Of a stretch of DNA of 64,000 nucleotides, positions 21,419-30,120 are shown one piece after another. Below the pieces are notes generated by a model that was not told where the DNA came from, made no database searches, and saw nothing but the letters and a program-made list of their open reading frames with translations. The stretch's first letter is position 1. Each line of letters begins with the position of its first letter. The stretch is from the IMG/VR virus record IMGVR_UViG_3300025704_000010, positions 37,018-101,017 of that record, one strand, 5' to 3'. The stretch comes from a virus. The position numbers and the translations under genes are program-made.

Positions 21419-22687
21419 ATGGCACAAGTAAATTTAAATGTAACAGAACTAAAAGGATTTGTAAATCACATTATATCTAATAACAGATATCTTCAAGATA
21501 ATGGTAAAGGACCAGTATCAGTGGAAGTTGTGGGTGAATCAGGTATAGGTAAAACTTCTACAATAGTAGAGCTGGCTAAAGAAAATGATTTAGCATTTGT
21601 AAAATTAAACTTAGCACAGATTGAGGAGCTAGGTGATCTTGTAGGTTTCCCTGTAAGACAGTTTCAGATGTATAAAGAAAAGAAAATAGCAGTAAAGAAT
21701 AATGACATTGCTATGGTTACAGCAGCACAAAGAGCTGCAGGTGCTAGTCTAGCTAACTTAAATCAAACTGTAACCAAGAAAGTTGGTCAATGGGTTGATG
21801 AACTTGCTGTACAAGAATATCTTAAACAAGGATATAAAATTACTGGTAAAAATAGAATGTCTTATTGTGCACCTGAATGGATAGCTGATGCTAAAGAAGG
21901 TGGTATACTATTATTAGATGACTGGAATAGAGCTGACACAAGATTTATTCAAGCAGTTATGGAATTGATAGATAGACAGTCTTATATATCTTGGACACTA
22001 CCTAAGAACTGGCATATTATATTAACAGCTAACCCGGATAATGGTGACTATATGGTTAACAGTGTAGATAGTGCACAGAAGACTAGATATGTTACAGCTA
22101 ATCTTAAGTTTGATGTAAATGTATGGGCTCAGTGGGCAGAAGGTGCAGGTATAGATAGTAGATGTATTAACTTTTTATTACTTCATCCTGAATTAGTAAC
22201 GCAAGAGACTAATGCTAGATCTATAACAACATTCTTTAACTCTATATCAAGCTTTGAATCTTTTGAAGATAACCTCAGCATGATTCAGATGATTGGTGAG
22301 GGTAGTGTTGGAGATGCATTTGCTTCTATGTTTACTACATTCATTAATAACAAGCTAGATAAACTGGTTACACCTAAAGATTTATTGACACATGATGGAG
22401 AACAATATATCTTTAATGAGTTAAGATCTTGTATAGGTAAAGATGATACATATCGTGCAGATATTGCATCAACATTAGCTACAAGACTTGGTAATTATGC
22501 TGTAGTATATTCACAGGATAATACTATTAACCAGAAAGTAACTGATAGGTTGAAGGCTTTATGTACTAAAGATTATTTTACTAATGATCTTAAGTATTTA
22601 ATTGTACGTACCATCTTTAATGGTAATAAAAAGAAGTTTAACAAATTGATGATGATCCCAGAGATTGTCCAAATGACAATGAAATAA
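21419..22687 (+). CDS. MoxR-type AAA+ ATPase
   Basis: 422 residues. Walker A GESGIGKT (39-46), Walker B GGILLLDDWNRAD (from 161; Asp167-Asp168 where Asp-Glu is usual), sensor IILTANPDNGDYMVNSVD, and a C-terminal helical lid. The sequence follows AAA_5/MoxR organisation. Members form hexamers that remodel partners with vWA proteins, and the vWA protein is the preceding gene. The two genes after it encode related proteins that probably complete the complex. Confidence 0.88.
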   Translation: MAQVNLNVTELKGFVNHIISNNRYLQDNGKGPVSVEVVGESGIGKTSTIVELAKENDLAFVKLNLAQIEELGDLVGFPVRQFQMYKEKKIAVKNNDIAMVTAAQRAAGASLANLNQTVTKKVGQWVDELAVQEYLKQGYKITGKNRMSYCAPEWIADAKEGGILLLDDWNRADTRFIQAVMELIDRQSYISWTLPKNWHIILTANPDNGDYMVNSVDSAQKTRYVTANLKFDVNVWAQWAEGAGIDSRCINFLLLHPELVTQETNARSITTFFNSISSFESFEDNLSMIQMIGEGSVGDAFASMFTTFINNKLDKLVTPKDLLTHDGEQYIFNELRSCIGKDDTYRADIASTLATRLGNYAVVYSQDNTINQKVTDRLKALCTKDYFTNDLKYLIVRTIFNGNKKKFNKLMMIPEIVQMTMK

Positions 22688-22688
22688 A

Positions 22689-23720
22689 ATGGCAAATAAA
22701 TCAGTATATCAAAATTTTGATACTGATGCTTTAGTATACTTTGGACTAGAGACTGACCCTACATATGGGTTAGTTTCTAGTACAGGTATTAATAAAGTAT
22801 TATGTACTCAAGATCAGACAACATATGAAAAGATAAACACTATACTATTGGAACCTACAGAGGATGACCAAACTTTTAGAACTAAAAAGAAAGCTTTTAT
22901 ACTACCTAGATGTAATGTATCACAAGATAGATTAAAGGCTGCTCTTAAAGAGCATGGTATAACTGTAACAAATGATTATGAATTAGCAGATCTAATTATA
23001 GGTCATGAGGAAATAACTACTCATAAATTAAGTAATGCAGAAAATATTCCTACTACAATAATGATGAATAAGATATGGAATTATGAAACTACAAAAGGAG
23101 ATGTTAATAAACTTGGTGTTCTTAAAAAAATTGCTGATTCAGGCCTAGAATGTATTATTACAGCCAAGGTTACTGATACAGTAAGATACTATGATATAGA
23201 CGTAGAAGAAAGCCTATATGATAACTGGATAATTACTGGTATGGCTTTGAATCTGGCTCATATAATTGATACTACAGATGTTAGTGTTATTGATCCTGAG
23301 ACAGTACTTCATGCGTCTGCTACTAAAATGACTCTTGATGAACAGCTTCTTAATGATCTTAAGACTCAGTTAAATTCATATGGTGATGATAAAGCTTTGG
23401 CTCTTAAAATCATTCCTACTATTGACTATAAGAAAAACTATCATTTATTGTGGCAGTTTGCACAAGACTGTAATAGTATAACATATGCAGATAATAGAGA
23501 TAAAGATTTGCAGTATTGGCTAGATGTATCAAACTTTAATGATTTTTACCGTAAGAGTGCACAAGACATGATATTATGGTTAGAGGAGCAAGATAAGCTT
23601 GATAAAGTAACATTTAAGTATCTTGAGCCTATAGTAAGAAGAGAAATAAGCATTCACAATAGAGACCTTTATACGTTTCAAGTGGCTGTTAAAAAAGAGT
23701 ATCAAAAATATTTAAAATAA
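22689..23720 (+). CDS. hypothetical protein of the vWA-MoxR cassette, member 1
   Basis: 343 residues, no membrane segment. Around residues 75-115 it has KKAFILPRCNVSQDRLKAAL followed by ITVTNDYELADLIIGHEEI, a beta-alpha-beta unit that resembles a BRCT-like fold (a small domain that recognises phosphorylated or DNA-associated partners). The C-terminal half is helical and acidic. The next gene has a similar L-P-R block, so the pair is paralogous. Start follows the MoxR stop by 1 base, leader TAAA-ATG. Function unknown; a target adaptor of the MoxR complex is an inference. Confidence 0.65.
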   Translation: MANKSVYQNFDTDALVYFGLETDPTYGLVSSTGINKVLCTQDQTTYEKINTILLEPTEDDQTFRTKKKAFILPRCNVSQDRLKAALKEHGITVTNDYELADLIIGHEEITTHKLSNAENIPTTIMMNKIWNYETTKGDVNKLGVLKKIADSGLECIITAKVTDTVRYYDIDVEESLYDNWIITGMALNLAHIIDTTDVSVIDPETVLHASATKMTLDEQLLNDLKTQLNSYGDDKALALKIIPTIDYKKNYHLLWQFAQDCNSITYADNRDKDLQYWLDVSNFNDFYRKSAQDMILWLEEQDKLDKVTFKYLEPIVRREISIHNRDLYTFQVAVKKEYQKYLK

Positions 23721-23724
23721 AATT

Positions 23725-24894
23725 ATGAAAAAAAGATTTAAATTAGAATTTAATATGTATCCTGAAGGTACTGGTAATTGGGATAAAAATCAGTTATCAG
23801 GTGTGGCTGTAAAATGGAGTGAACAGGAATGTCAATATTTATATAGCAATTATAAGTATCAAATTGAAGAAGAAGACTTTAAATTGTTAGGATTGCCTAT
23901 ACCTGATAATGTAGACAATATAGATTTACAAGACAAAAAGATATATAGGTTTCCTAAATTAACTCTACCTAGACAAAAGGTAGATTTATTAAAGGAAAGA
24001 TATAACTGCAAGGTTATTAGAGATAATACAAAAGCAGACATATCTATTGTATCCTTAAAATTATTTGATACTCTTTTTGAAAGAACATGGAATAAATCTA
24101 TAGCATATAGTGATGCCTATAAGATAATTAAGCATATGAAAGACTTTGATTGGTTTACTGATGAAGCTTTAGATGTACTTAGAGGTTTTCTTAGTAATGC
24201 TACTCCTGCATGTATGATTGAATTTCGTCTGAACCAAGGTTATTATAGTATCAATCATAAAAGTAAAAATATAAGAGAACAGATGTATGATGATCTAGTT
24301 AAATGGATGAAAAAAGAAGAGCTCAATGATTATGATAGTGGATTTGATTGGATCTTACCAAAGAAAAACTATGTAGCTTTTAATAATTTATTAAGCTCTA
24401 CTAGTCAACTAGTTCTAGATTCATCAATATCAGCTATAATTGATTCTGAGCTAGCCGTAATTGAAAATGATAAGTATGATGACATTGAAAAGATGATAAC
24501 TAGTACAGATATAGATAATAGATCTTTAGCTGTGGAGATGTTGGCTAACTGTAACATAGAAAAATCATTTGATGTGGTATCAGGTTTATATTTTTGGCAT
24601 TATGATTGGTTCAAAAATACTAATAACTGGAATTCAGTCAATGTCAAAGCAATGCGTACTAGATTAAAACATTATGAAGGTAATCATAACAGTAATGGTA
24701 TATGGTCATTTAATAGTTATCTGAATACATTAATGAATGATAGAAAATTAACAAGGTTTGCAGTAGACAGAACAAGAGAAAAACTCATGAATACTCTAAT
24801 GGACCCTATGGTTGGTAAAAGTGCTCAAGTATTTAAAGTTGACTTAGAAAATTTGTATATTGCAGATAAATTAGAAAAAATGATAAATGAATAG
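23725..24894 (+). CDS. hypothetical protein of the vWA-MoxR cassette, member 2
   Basis: 389 residues. The region about 75-110 reads FPKLTLPRQKVDLLKERYNC then KVIRDNTKADISIVSLKLF, aligning by eye with the L-P-R / D-x-x-x-A-D-I block of the preceding protein. The rest is helical and rich in aromatic residues (for example SGLYFWHYDWFKNTNNWNS). No catalytic motif found. Leader TAAAATT-ATG. Overlaps the next gene by 8 bases. Confidence 0.65.
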   Translation: MKKRFKLEFNMYPEGTGNWDKNQLSGVAVKWSEQECQYLYSNYKYQIEEEDFKLLGLPIPDNVDNIDLQDKKIYRFPKLTLPRQKVDLLKERYNCKVIRDNTKADISIVSLKLFDTLFERTWNKSIAYSDAYKIIKHMKDFDWFTDEALDVLRGFLSNATPACMIEFRLNQGYYSINHKSKNIREQMYDDLVKWMKKEELNDYDSGFDWILPKKNYVAFNNLLSSTSQLVLDSSISAIIDSELAVIENDKYDDIEKMITSTDIDNRSLAVEMLANCNIEKSFDVVSGLYFWHYDWFKNTNNWNSVNVKAMRTRLKHYEGNHNSNGIWSFNSYLNTLMNDRKLTRFAVDRTREKLMNTLMDPMVGKSAQVFKVDLENLYIADKLEKMINE

Positions 24895-25882
24895 AAATTA
24901 TCAAAAAGAAGAGGAGTTTTATGCAGATAAAGAATTCTGCTTTAGCTACTCTTCTTTAAATAAATTATTATTTTCACCGTCCCTGTTCTACAAGGACTAT
25001 ATATTAAAAGATAGAGAGGTAAGAACGGATAAACATTTAGTAGAAGGCAAGCTTTTACATTGTTTGTTATTTGAGCCTGAAAATTTTGAGAGCAAGTTTA
25101 ACCTTATGCCTGGTAAAATCCCAACAGATTCTGTAAAAAGAGTGCTGAAAGATTTAACACTTCATACAGATGCGGAAACACTTGCAGATTGTGAAGACTT
25201 TGTTATACTAGACTCGTTAAAGTCAGTCAATCTATATCAGTCTTTGAAAGCTGATGAAGCTAGACTTGCTAAAGTAAGAACTGATGACAATGAGTCTTAT
25301 TGGAAATTCTTAAATAATACTAACAAAGATACAATTGATCAAATGACATTAGATAGGTCAAATGATCAGGTTGATATATTAAAGGATAAGAAAGATGTAA
25401 TGGCATTGTTTAGCAATGAGTCAACAGACTTTGAGTTAGATGATTATGAAACACATGCAGAACAATACTTAAGCTGTAAGTTAAAAGGGATGCCTTTTGG
25501 TTTACATGGTTATATAGATTTCTATAGCATAGATCATAAAGAAAAGAGCATTGTTATATCAGACTTAAAGACAACCGGAAAGACTATATCTGATTTTAAA
25601 GAGACTGTTGACTTTTATAACTACTGGTTACAGGCAGCTATATATTGTAAGTTAGTTTGGGACTCTATGGATTCTATAGAGAACCGTGATGATTATACTA
25701 TAGAATTTAAATTTGTTGTTATAGACAAATATAACCAAGCTTATGTGTTTGATGTAACTCAGGATACATTAAGTGGATGGGCGGAAGGATTAGGTGGTGT
25801 TTTAAAAGCAGCAGATTACCATTATAAAGAAAGAAACTATGTTTTACCCTATGAATTCTTAGTAAATAAGGTTAACTTATAG
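24887..25882 (+). CDS. RecE-like PD-(D/E)XK exonuclease
   Basis: 331 residues. The N-terminus SYSSLNKLLFSPSLFYKDYI and the EGKLLHCLLFEPENF motif are typical of phage PDDEXK (exodeoxyribonuclease VIII-like) proteins. The catalytic core is GLHGYIDFYSID then SIVISDLKTTGKT with Asp and Lys of the D-x-K motif, followed by NYWLQAAIYCKLV, the Q-x-x-x-Y helix. It would make single-stranded ends for the Sak4-like annealase and SSB encoded upstream. Confidence 0.85.
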   Translation: MNRNYQKEEEFYADKEFCFSYSSLNKLLFSPSLFYKDYILKDREVRTDKHLVEGKLLHCLLFEPENFESKFNLMPGKIPTDSVKRVLKDLTLHTDAETLADCEDFVILDSLKSVNLYQSLKADEARLAKVRTDDNESYWKFLNNTNKDTIDQMTLDRSNDQVDILKDKKDVMALFSNESTDFELDDYETHAEQYLSCKLKGMPFGLHGYIDFYSIDHKEKSIVISDLKTTGKTISDFKETVDFYNYWLQAAIYCKLVWDSMDSIENRDDYTIEFKFVVIDKYNQAYVFDVTQDTLSGWAEGLGGVLKAADYHYKERNYVLPYEFLVNKVNL

Positions 25883-25883
25883 T

Positions 25884-26471
25884 ATGGGAGTATACACAGA
25901 TTATTTTCAAAAGAGTAAGGTCTTTCTATATCCATTATTGGAGTTAAGGAAAGGCTTAACACATGTTCCAAAGCAAACTTATTCTGCTTGGGAGGATGTG
26001 TACTCTGTTGAAGATAGAATGTTTTTATGTTTATATAAAACTCCACTGAATGAAAGCTTTCAGAAATTTATTACTGAAAATATACATTCAAATAAATATT
26101 ATGATCAGCACATAGAACTTGCTGAGGGTAAACATTTATTTGTTTTTGACTTTAGTTCGCTTAAGTTTGATTATGATAACTTTATTAAAGGCAGTTATTC
26201 AAAATATTCTGTTGATAGTAAAGTTAAAATACTAGATTTCTTTGGTAATGATGATAAAGTATCAGAATATATACATTCATTTTTATCACCAGAGGATTCA
26301 CATGAAGAGTATGCTAAATTTTTAGATGTTAGTGTAGAATCACTAGTAGATGTGTATGAAGTATGCACACCTCCAGATCTAGAAAAGGAGACTCTTATAG
26401 ATAATAATTATCTATTAGTTAGGTTATTAGAAGATACTTGTATATCTTTGAACCAAATAAAATCAAAATAA
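25884..26471 (+). CDS. hypothetical protein
   Basis: 195 residues. The N-terminal half (QKSKVFLYPLLELRKGLTHV, then SAWEDVYSVEDRMFLCLY) looks like an alternating beta/helix domain. The C-terminal half is acidic and helical. It follows the nuclease after one base and precedes another unknown gene. Nothing recognisable. Confidence 0.65.
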   Translation: MGVYTDYFQKSKVFLYPLLELRKGLTHVPKQTYSAWEDVYSVEDRMFLCLYKTPLNESFQKFITENIHSNKYYDQHIELAEGKHLFVFDFSSLKFDYDNFIKGSYSKYSVDSKVKILDFFGNDDKVSEYIHSFLSPEDSHEEYAKFLDVSVESLVDVYEVCTPPDLEKETLIDNNYLLVRLLEDTCISLNQIKSK

Positions 26472-26475
26472 AATT

Positions 26476-26895
26476 ATGGCAACAATAGGACAGAACATGA
26501 TGTTAGTTAACTCTAGCTTCAGAAATGCAAAATCCTTTACAATGATACCTGTGAGTTTAGACTCACCATATACAGAAGCTATGTTTGACCCTGCGTCAGG
26601 CATTTTAGCTGTCATCAGTAAAGTAATGAAACAATCATATCATATGGTACCAAAGTTAGATGATAACGGAGACCCTATAAGATTAAAAACACCAAATCAA
26701 CAGACTGGTAAAACAGTTAAAGAGGAGAGAAGATTGGTTGATACTTTTTCTGAATTTTATTTAAGTGATAAAAAAGACATTGAAACATTTATTCATATGT
26801 TTGGTGTTAACGCTGAAGACTTTGATTACAATCAGTTTATGCAAACAGATGTAAAAGAAACTAAAGTCTCTAATATTATATTACCTGGTCAATAG
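26476..26895 (+). CDS. hypothetical protein
   Basis: 139 residues, leader TAAAATT-ATG. The first part contains FTMIPVSLDSPYTEAMFDPA and GILAVISKVMKQSYHMVPKL, beta-rich; the middle is a basic linker around KTPNQQTGKTVKEERR; the C-terminal helix contains KDIETFIHMFG. It ends this transcription unit (terminator 26925-26951). Unknown, perhaps a small replication or DNA-modifying factor. Confidence 0.68.
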   Translation: MATIGQNMMLVNSSFRNAKSFTMIPVSLDSPYTEAMFDPASGILAVISKVMKQSYHMVPKLDDNGDPIRLKTPNQQTGKTVKEERRLVDTFSEFYLSDKKDIETFIHMFGVNAEDFDYNQFMQTDVKETKVSNIILPGQ

Positions 26896-26924
26896 CCTCC
26901 TATAACTCTATTGATCATAAAAAG

Positions 26925-26951
26925 AAAAGCTCATTGATTTGGGCTTTTTTT
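26925..26951 (+). terminator. intrinsic terminator
   Basis: AAAAGCTC (26925-26932) pairs with GGGCTTTT (26941-26948) including one T-G pair, followed by more T; loop ATTGATTT. Ends the unit before the polymerase genes. Confidence 0.8.
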
Positions 26952-26970
26952 GGCTCTAATAAATTATATT

Positions 26971-27249
26971 ATGAAACAATTAAAAGAAGAAGAGATAATG
27001 GATATTAATATCCTAATAGCAATGAACAAGTGTATGGGTGAGCTAGCACATGGATTGCAATATATACATAGTCAAGAAGTCAAGAGAAAGATCAAGCATG
27101 TGATTAAAACGGTTGACTTATATGAAAGAGAAATAGATAGAAAGTTAGAGCGTGAAGGATCTCAAGAGGCTGTAGAGAGTATCTATGATAGTATTATGGA
27201 TTTAATACTAGAAGCCAAAGTAGTTGCACTTAAAAATTATAAAGCATGA
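26971..27249 (+). CDS. small helical hypothetical protein
   Basis: 92 residues from the ATG at 26971. Entirely helical and charged: EEEIMDINILIAMNKCMGEL, then KRKIKHVIKTVDLYEREIDR. Probably a short coiled coil. It overlaps the DNA polymerase start by 4 bases, so it may be a polymerase partner. Unknown. Confidence 0.65.
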   Translation: MKQLKEEEIMDINILIAMNKCMGELAHGLQYIHSQEVKRKIKHVIKTVDLYEREIDRKLEREGSQEAVESIYDSIMDLILEAKVVALKNYKA

Positions 27250-29237
27250 AGCATTGGGTAATGGATTATGAAACTTTATCTAATTGTTTCACAGGTGTAT
27301 TTGAACATTATAAGACAAATGAAAGTAAAACGTTTGTTGTTCATGATCTGAGAAATGATTTTGATAAGTTTATAGATTTCCTAAAAGAAAATGTAAACAA
27401 TAAAGAGTGGCATATATCATACAACGGCTTGGCCTTTGATGGTCAGATCACTCAATATATAATAGATAATCACTACCTATGGTCTAATCTAAGTGGATGT
27501 GAGATAGCTAATATAATTTATAAGTACGCACAGTACTGTATCAATAAGTCTAATAACAAAGAGTTTATGGATTACCCCATATGGAAAATGAAGATAGGTC
27601 AAATAGATTTATTTAAGTTACATCATTGGGATAACCCGGCTAAACGTTCTAGTCTTAAGTGGATACAATACAGTATGGACTGGCAGAATATATTAGAGAT
27701 GCCTATAGATCATACAGCTGAGATTAAAACTCTTGAAGAGATTGATACTGTCATTGAATATAATGTTAATGATGTTCAGTCAACTAAAGAAGTATTTAAT
27801 AGGTCAAAGTCACAGATTAAACTACGTAAGGAACTAACAGATACTTATGGTATTAATCTATACAGTGCATCTGAACCAAGAATCAGCAAGGAACTTTTTG
27901 GATATTATCTAACACAAAAGTTGAACATTCAGAAGAGAGACTTAAGGCAGATGAGAACCAGAAGAGATAGTATAAAAATATCTGATATTATATTGCCTTA
28001 TATTAAGTTTACATCTCCTGAATTCCAGACACTACATGAAAGGTTTAAATCTTTAGAGGTTGATGGATCAAAGCTTAAGGGTAACTTTAAGTATAGCGTA
28101 AACTATAAGAATGTAAAAACAGATTTTGGTTTAGGTGGTGTTCATGGTGCTGCTAGCAAAGGTGTGTATGAATCAGATGATGATATGGTTATAATGTCAT
28201 CAGATGTTACTAGTTTTTATCCTAATCTAGCTATTAGAAATAAGTTTTCACCAGGTCACTTTCCTAAAGAAGAGTTTTGTAATCAATATGAGTGGTTCTT
28301 TGATGAAAGAAAAAAGATTCCTAAGAGCAATCCAATGAACTATGTATATAAGATTATACTTAATTCAACTTTTGGTCTTAGCAATGATGAAAACAGTTTC
28401 TTTTATGATCCAGAGTTATGTTTAAAGATTACTATTAACGGTCAGCTAACTTTAATGATGCTTTATGAGCAAATTATGGAAAGAATACCAAATGCAATTC
28501 CTTTATTACATAACACAGATGGTGTAGAAACAATCATTCCTAGAGAACATATAGATTTATATATGCAAATATGTGAAGAGTGGGAGAAAACTACTAATCT
28601 AGAATTAGAACATGATGAATATCAAAAACTAGTTCTATCTGATGTAAATAATTACATAGGTGTAAATAATTTTGTAGAAGTAGATATAACAAAGTGGAGG
28701 GAGATTAAGCAGAGTCAACCTCATTATGTATTTAAAGTAGATAATGATAAGTTTAGCTTTGCTCCTGTAAAACTGAAAGGGCGTTTTGATTTCCATGATC
28801 TACAGTTGCATAAGAACAAGTCTAAACTTGTAATACCAAAAGCTATTTATGAATACTTTGTAAATAATGTATTACCTCATGATTATTTAGATACAAATAA
28901 GAATATTTTAGATTATTGTATTGGTGGTAAATCTAAAGGTGATTGGAAACAAGTGGCTAGATCTATTGAAGGTGGTGTTCTTAAAGAAGAAGATCTACAA
29001 AAGATTAATAGATACTTTATTTCTAAGTCAGGTGTTAAAATTACAAAAGTAAATAAGAAAGATGGTAGGGAAATACAACTAGAAGCAGGCCGCTGGTTGC
29101 AAACAGTATATAATGATATGAAAGTAGAACCTAAATGGGAAAACTATAATATTAATAAAGTTTACTACTTGCAAGCAATTGAGTCTGAGATAGATAGTAT
29201 ATTGTCTGTATCAGCTAATCAATTAAAGTTATTTTAA
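27246..29237 (+). CDS. family B DNA polymerase with 3'-5' exonuclease
   Basis: 663 residues. Exonuclease motifs: Exo I MDYET (Asp7, Glu9), Exo II YNGLAFDG (Asn60, Asp65), Exo III YNVNDVQS (Tyr172 to Asp176). Polymerase motifs: A SSDVTSFYPNL (Asp320), B KIILNSTFG (369-377), C LHNTDGVE where the usual D-T-D is N-T-D, keeping the essential second Asp (Asp425). Family B enzymes of this short type copy the phage genome with proofreading. The C-terminus ends SVSANQLKLF, a match to the Q-L-x-L-F sliding-clamp binding motif, implying use of the host beta clamp. Its stop overlaps the next start. Confidence 0.93.
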   Translation: MKHWVMDYETLSNCFTGVFEHYKTNESKTFVVHDLRNDFDKFIDFLKENVNNKEWHISYNGLAFDGQITQYIIDNHYLWSNLSGCEIANIIYKYAQYCINKSNNKEFMDYPIWKMKIGQIDLFKLHHWDNPAKRSSLKWIQYSMDWQNILEMPIDHTAEIKTLEEIDTVIEYNVNDVQSTKEVFNRSKSQIKLRKELTDTYGINLYSASEPRISKELFGYYLTQKLNIQKRDLRQMRTRRDSIKISDIILPYIKFTSPEFQTLHERFKSLEVDGSKLKGNFKYSVNYKNVKTDFGLGGVHGAASKGVYESDDDMVIMSSDVTSFYPNLAIRNKFSPGHFPKEEFCNQYEWFFDERKKIPKSNPMNYVYKIILNSTFGLSNDENSFFYDPELCLKITINGQLTLMMLYEQIMERIPNAIPLLHNTDGVETIIPREHIDLYMQICEEWEKTTNLELEHDEYQKLVLSDVNNYIGVNNFVEVDITKWREIKQSQPHYVFKVDNDKFSFAPVKLKGRFDFHDLQLHKNKSKLVIPKAIYEYFVNNVLPHDYLDTNKNILDYCIGGKSKGDWKQVARSIEGGVLKEEDLQKINRYFISKSGVKITKVNKKDGREIQLEAGRWLQTVYNDMKVEPKWENYNINKVYYLQAIESEIDSILSVSANQLKLF

Positions 29238-30070
29238 TGATTAAAAAACAAAAGACTAAGACTCTTGTAACCAAACCAAATAACAATAGTGCAAACTGCA
29301 TAGCTCCAAATGTAATCTACGGGTGTTTTGGAGGCTGTGTAGACACTTATTGTTATATGTCAAGGTATAATGGTAAAAGAGTCTTTGTCAATGAAAATGT
29401 TGATGAAATATTTCAGTCTGTTGTTGAATGGGAAAAAGGTTACTTTAAGAATCCTGATCAGCAAGACCCTATATATACTATGGTAGATGTAGCGTGTAAC
29501 TCAGATTTAGTTATGATGCAGAAACATATGCCAGAACCGTTGATTGATTATCTTAAACGTTATGATGATCACCCGCAGCTTAATACTACTATGGCTACAA
29601 AGTATCCAGGTTTATTGAAGTTAGATGTAAATCATTTTAATAAACCACCAAGGGTCCGTGTTAGTCTTATGCCTCAGAAGTATTCTAATATATTAGAACC
29701 TAAGATGCAGCCAATAGAGAGCCGTATAACTGATGTTAATAGACTCAAGAAATTGGGCTGGGAAGTACATTTAAATTATAGCCCTCTTATCTTTTATCCA
29801 GGTTGGAAAGAAGAGTACAATGATTTGTTTTCTGAAGTAAATGCATATGCAGGCATAAATAAGTGTGAAGTAATAGCATTAACTAATCATAAGCATCAAA
29901 TGGCCAAGGCTTCACCAGAAGCAAAAGAGTTGATGAGACGCTCAAGTGAAGTTAAGAATCAAACGGGTGTAATGAGATATCCTTTAGAGCATAAAGGTAG
30001 ATTGTTACATGAATTTAAGAAAATATATCAAAAATATTTTCCTTTAGAAACAATAAGATACATATTTTAA
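29237..30070 (+). CDS. radical SAM, spore photoproduct lyase-like protein
   Basis: 277 residues, predicted SPL-family radical SAM enzyme. The cluster sequence is YGCFGGCVDTYCYMSRYNGK with Cys30, Cys34 and Cys39: spacing Cx3Cx4C instead of the canonical Cx3Cx2C. Further family blocks are DVACNSDLVMM, VRVSLMPQKYSNILEP, RLKKLGWEVHLNYSPLIFYPGW and INKCEVIALTN. SPL-type enzymes reverse thymine dimers using SAM, so the protein could repair UV damage in phage DNA. The altered cysteine spacing makes the exact activity uncertain. It is coupled to the polymerase. Confidence 0.75.
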   Translation: MIKKQKTKTLVTKPNNNSANCIAPNVIYGCFGGCVDTYCYMSRYNGKRVFVNENVDEIFQSVVEWEKGYFKNPDQQDPIYTMVDVACNSDLVMMQKHMPEPLIDYLKRYDDHPQLNTTMATKYPGLLKLDVNHFNKPPRVRVSLMPQKYSNILEPKMQPIESRITDVNRLKKLGWEVHLNYSPLIFYPGWKEEYNDLFSEVNAYAGINKCEVIALTNHKHQMAKASPEAKELMRRSSEVKNQTGVMRYPLEHKGRLLHEFKKIYQKYFPLETIRYIF

Positions 30071-30101
30071 TTTGCTGAGTCAGATTAATTTAGTATATTT
30101 A
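30071..30101 (+). promoter_or_regulatory. host-type promoter for the DUF932-like gene
   Basis: TTTG (30071-30074) and TATATTTA (30094-30101), spacer 19, fit the Bacteroidetes -33 and -7 boxes with one mismatch. The ATG at 30121 follows 19 bases later. Confidence 0.5.
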
Positions 30102-30120
30102 CACTAAATAAGTTTACAAT

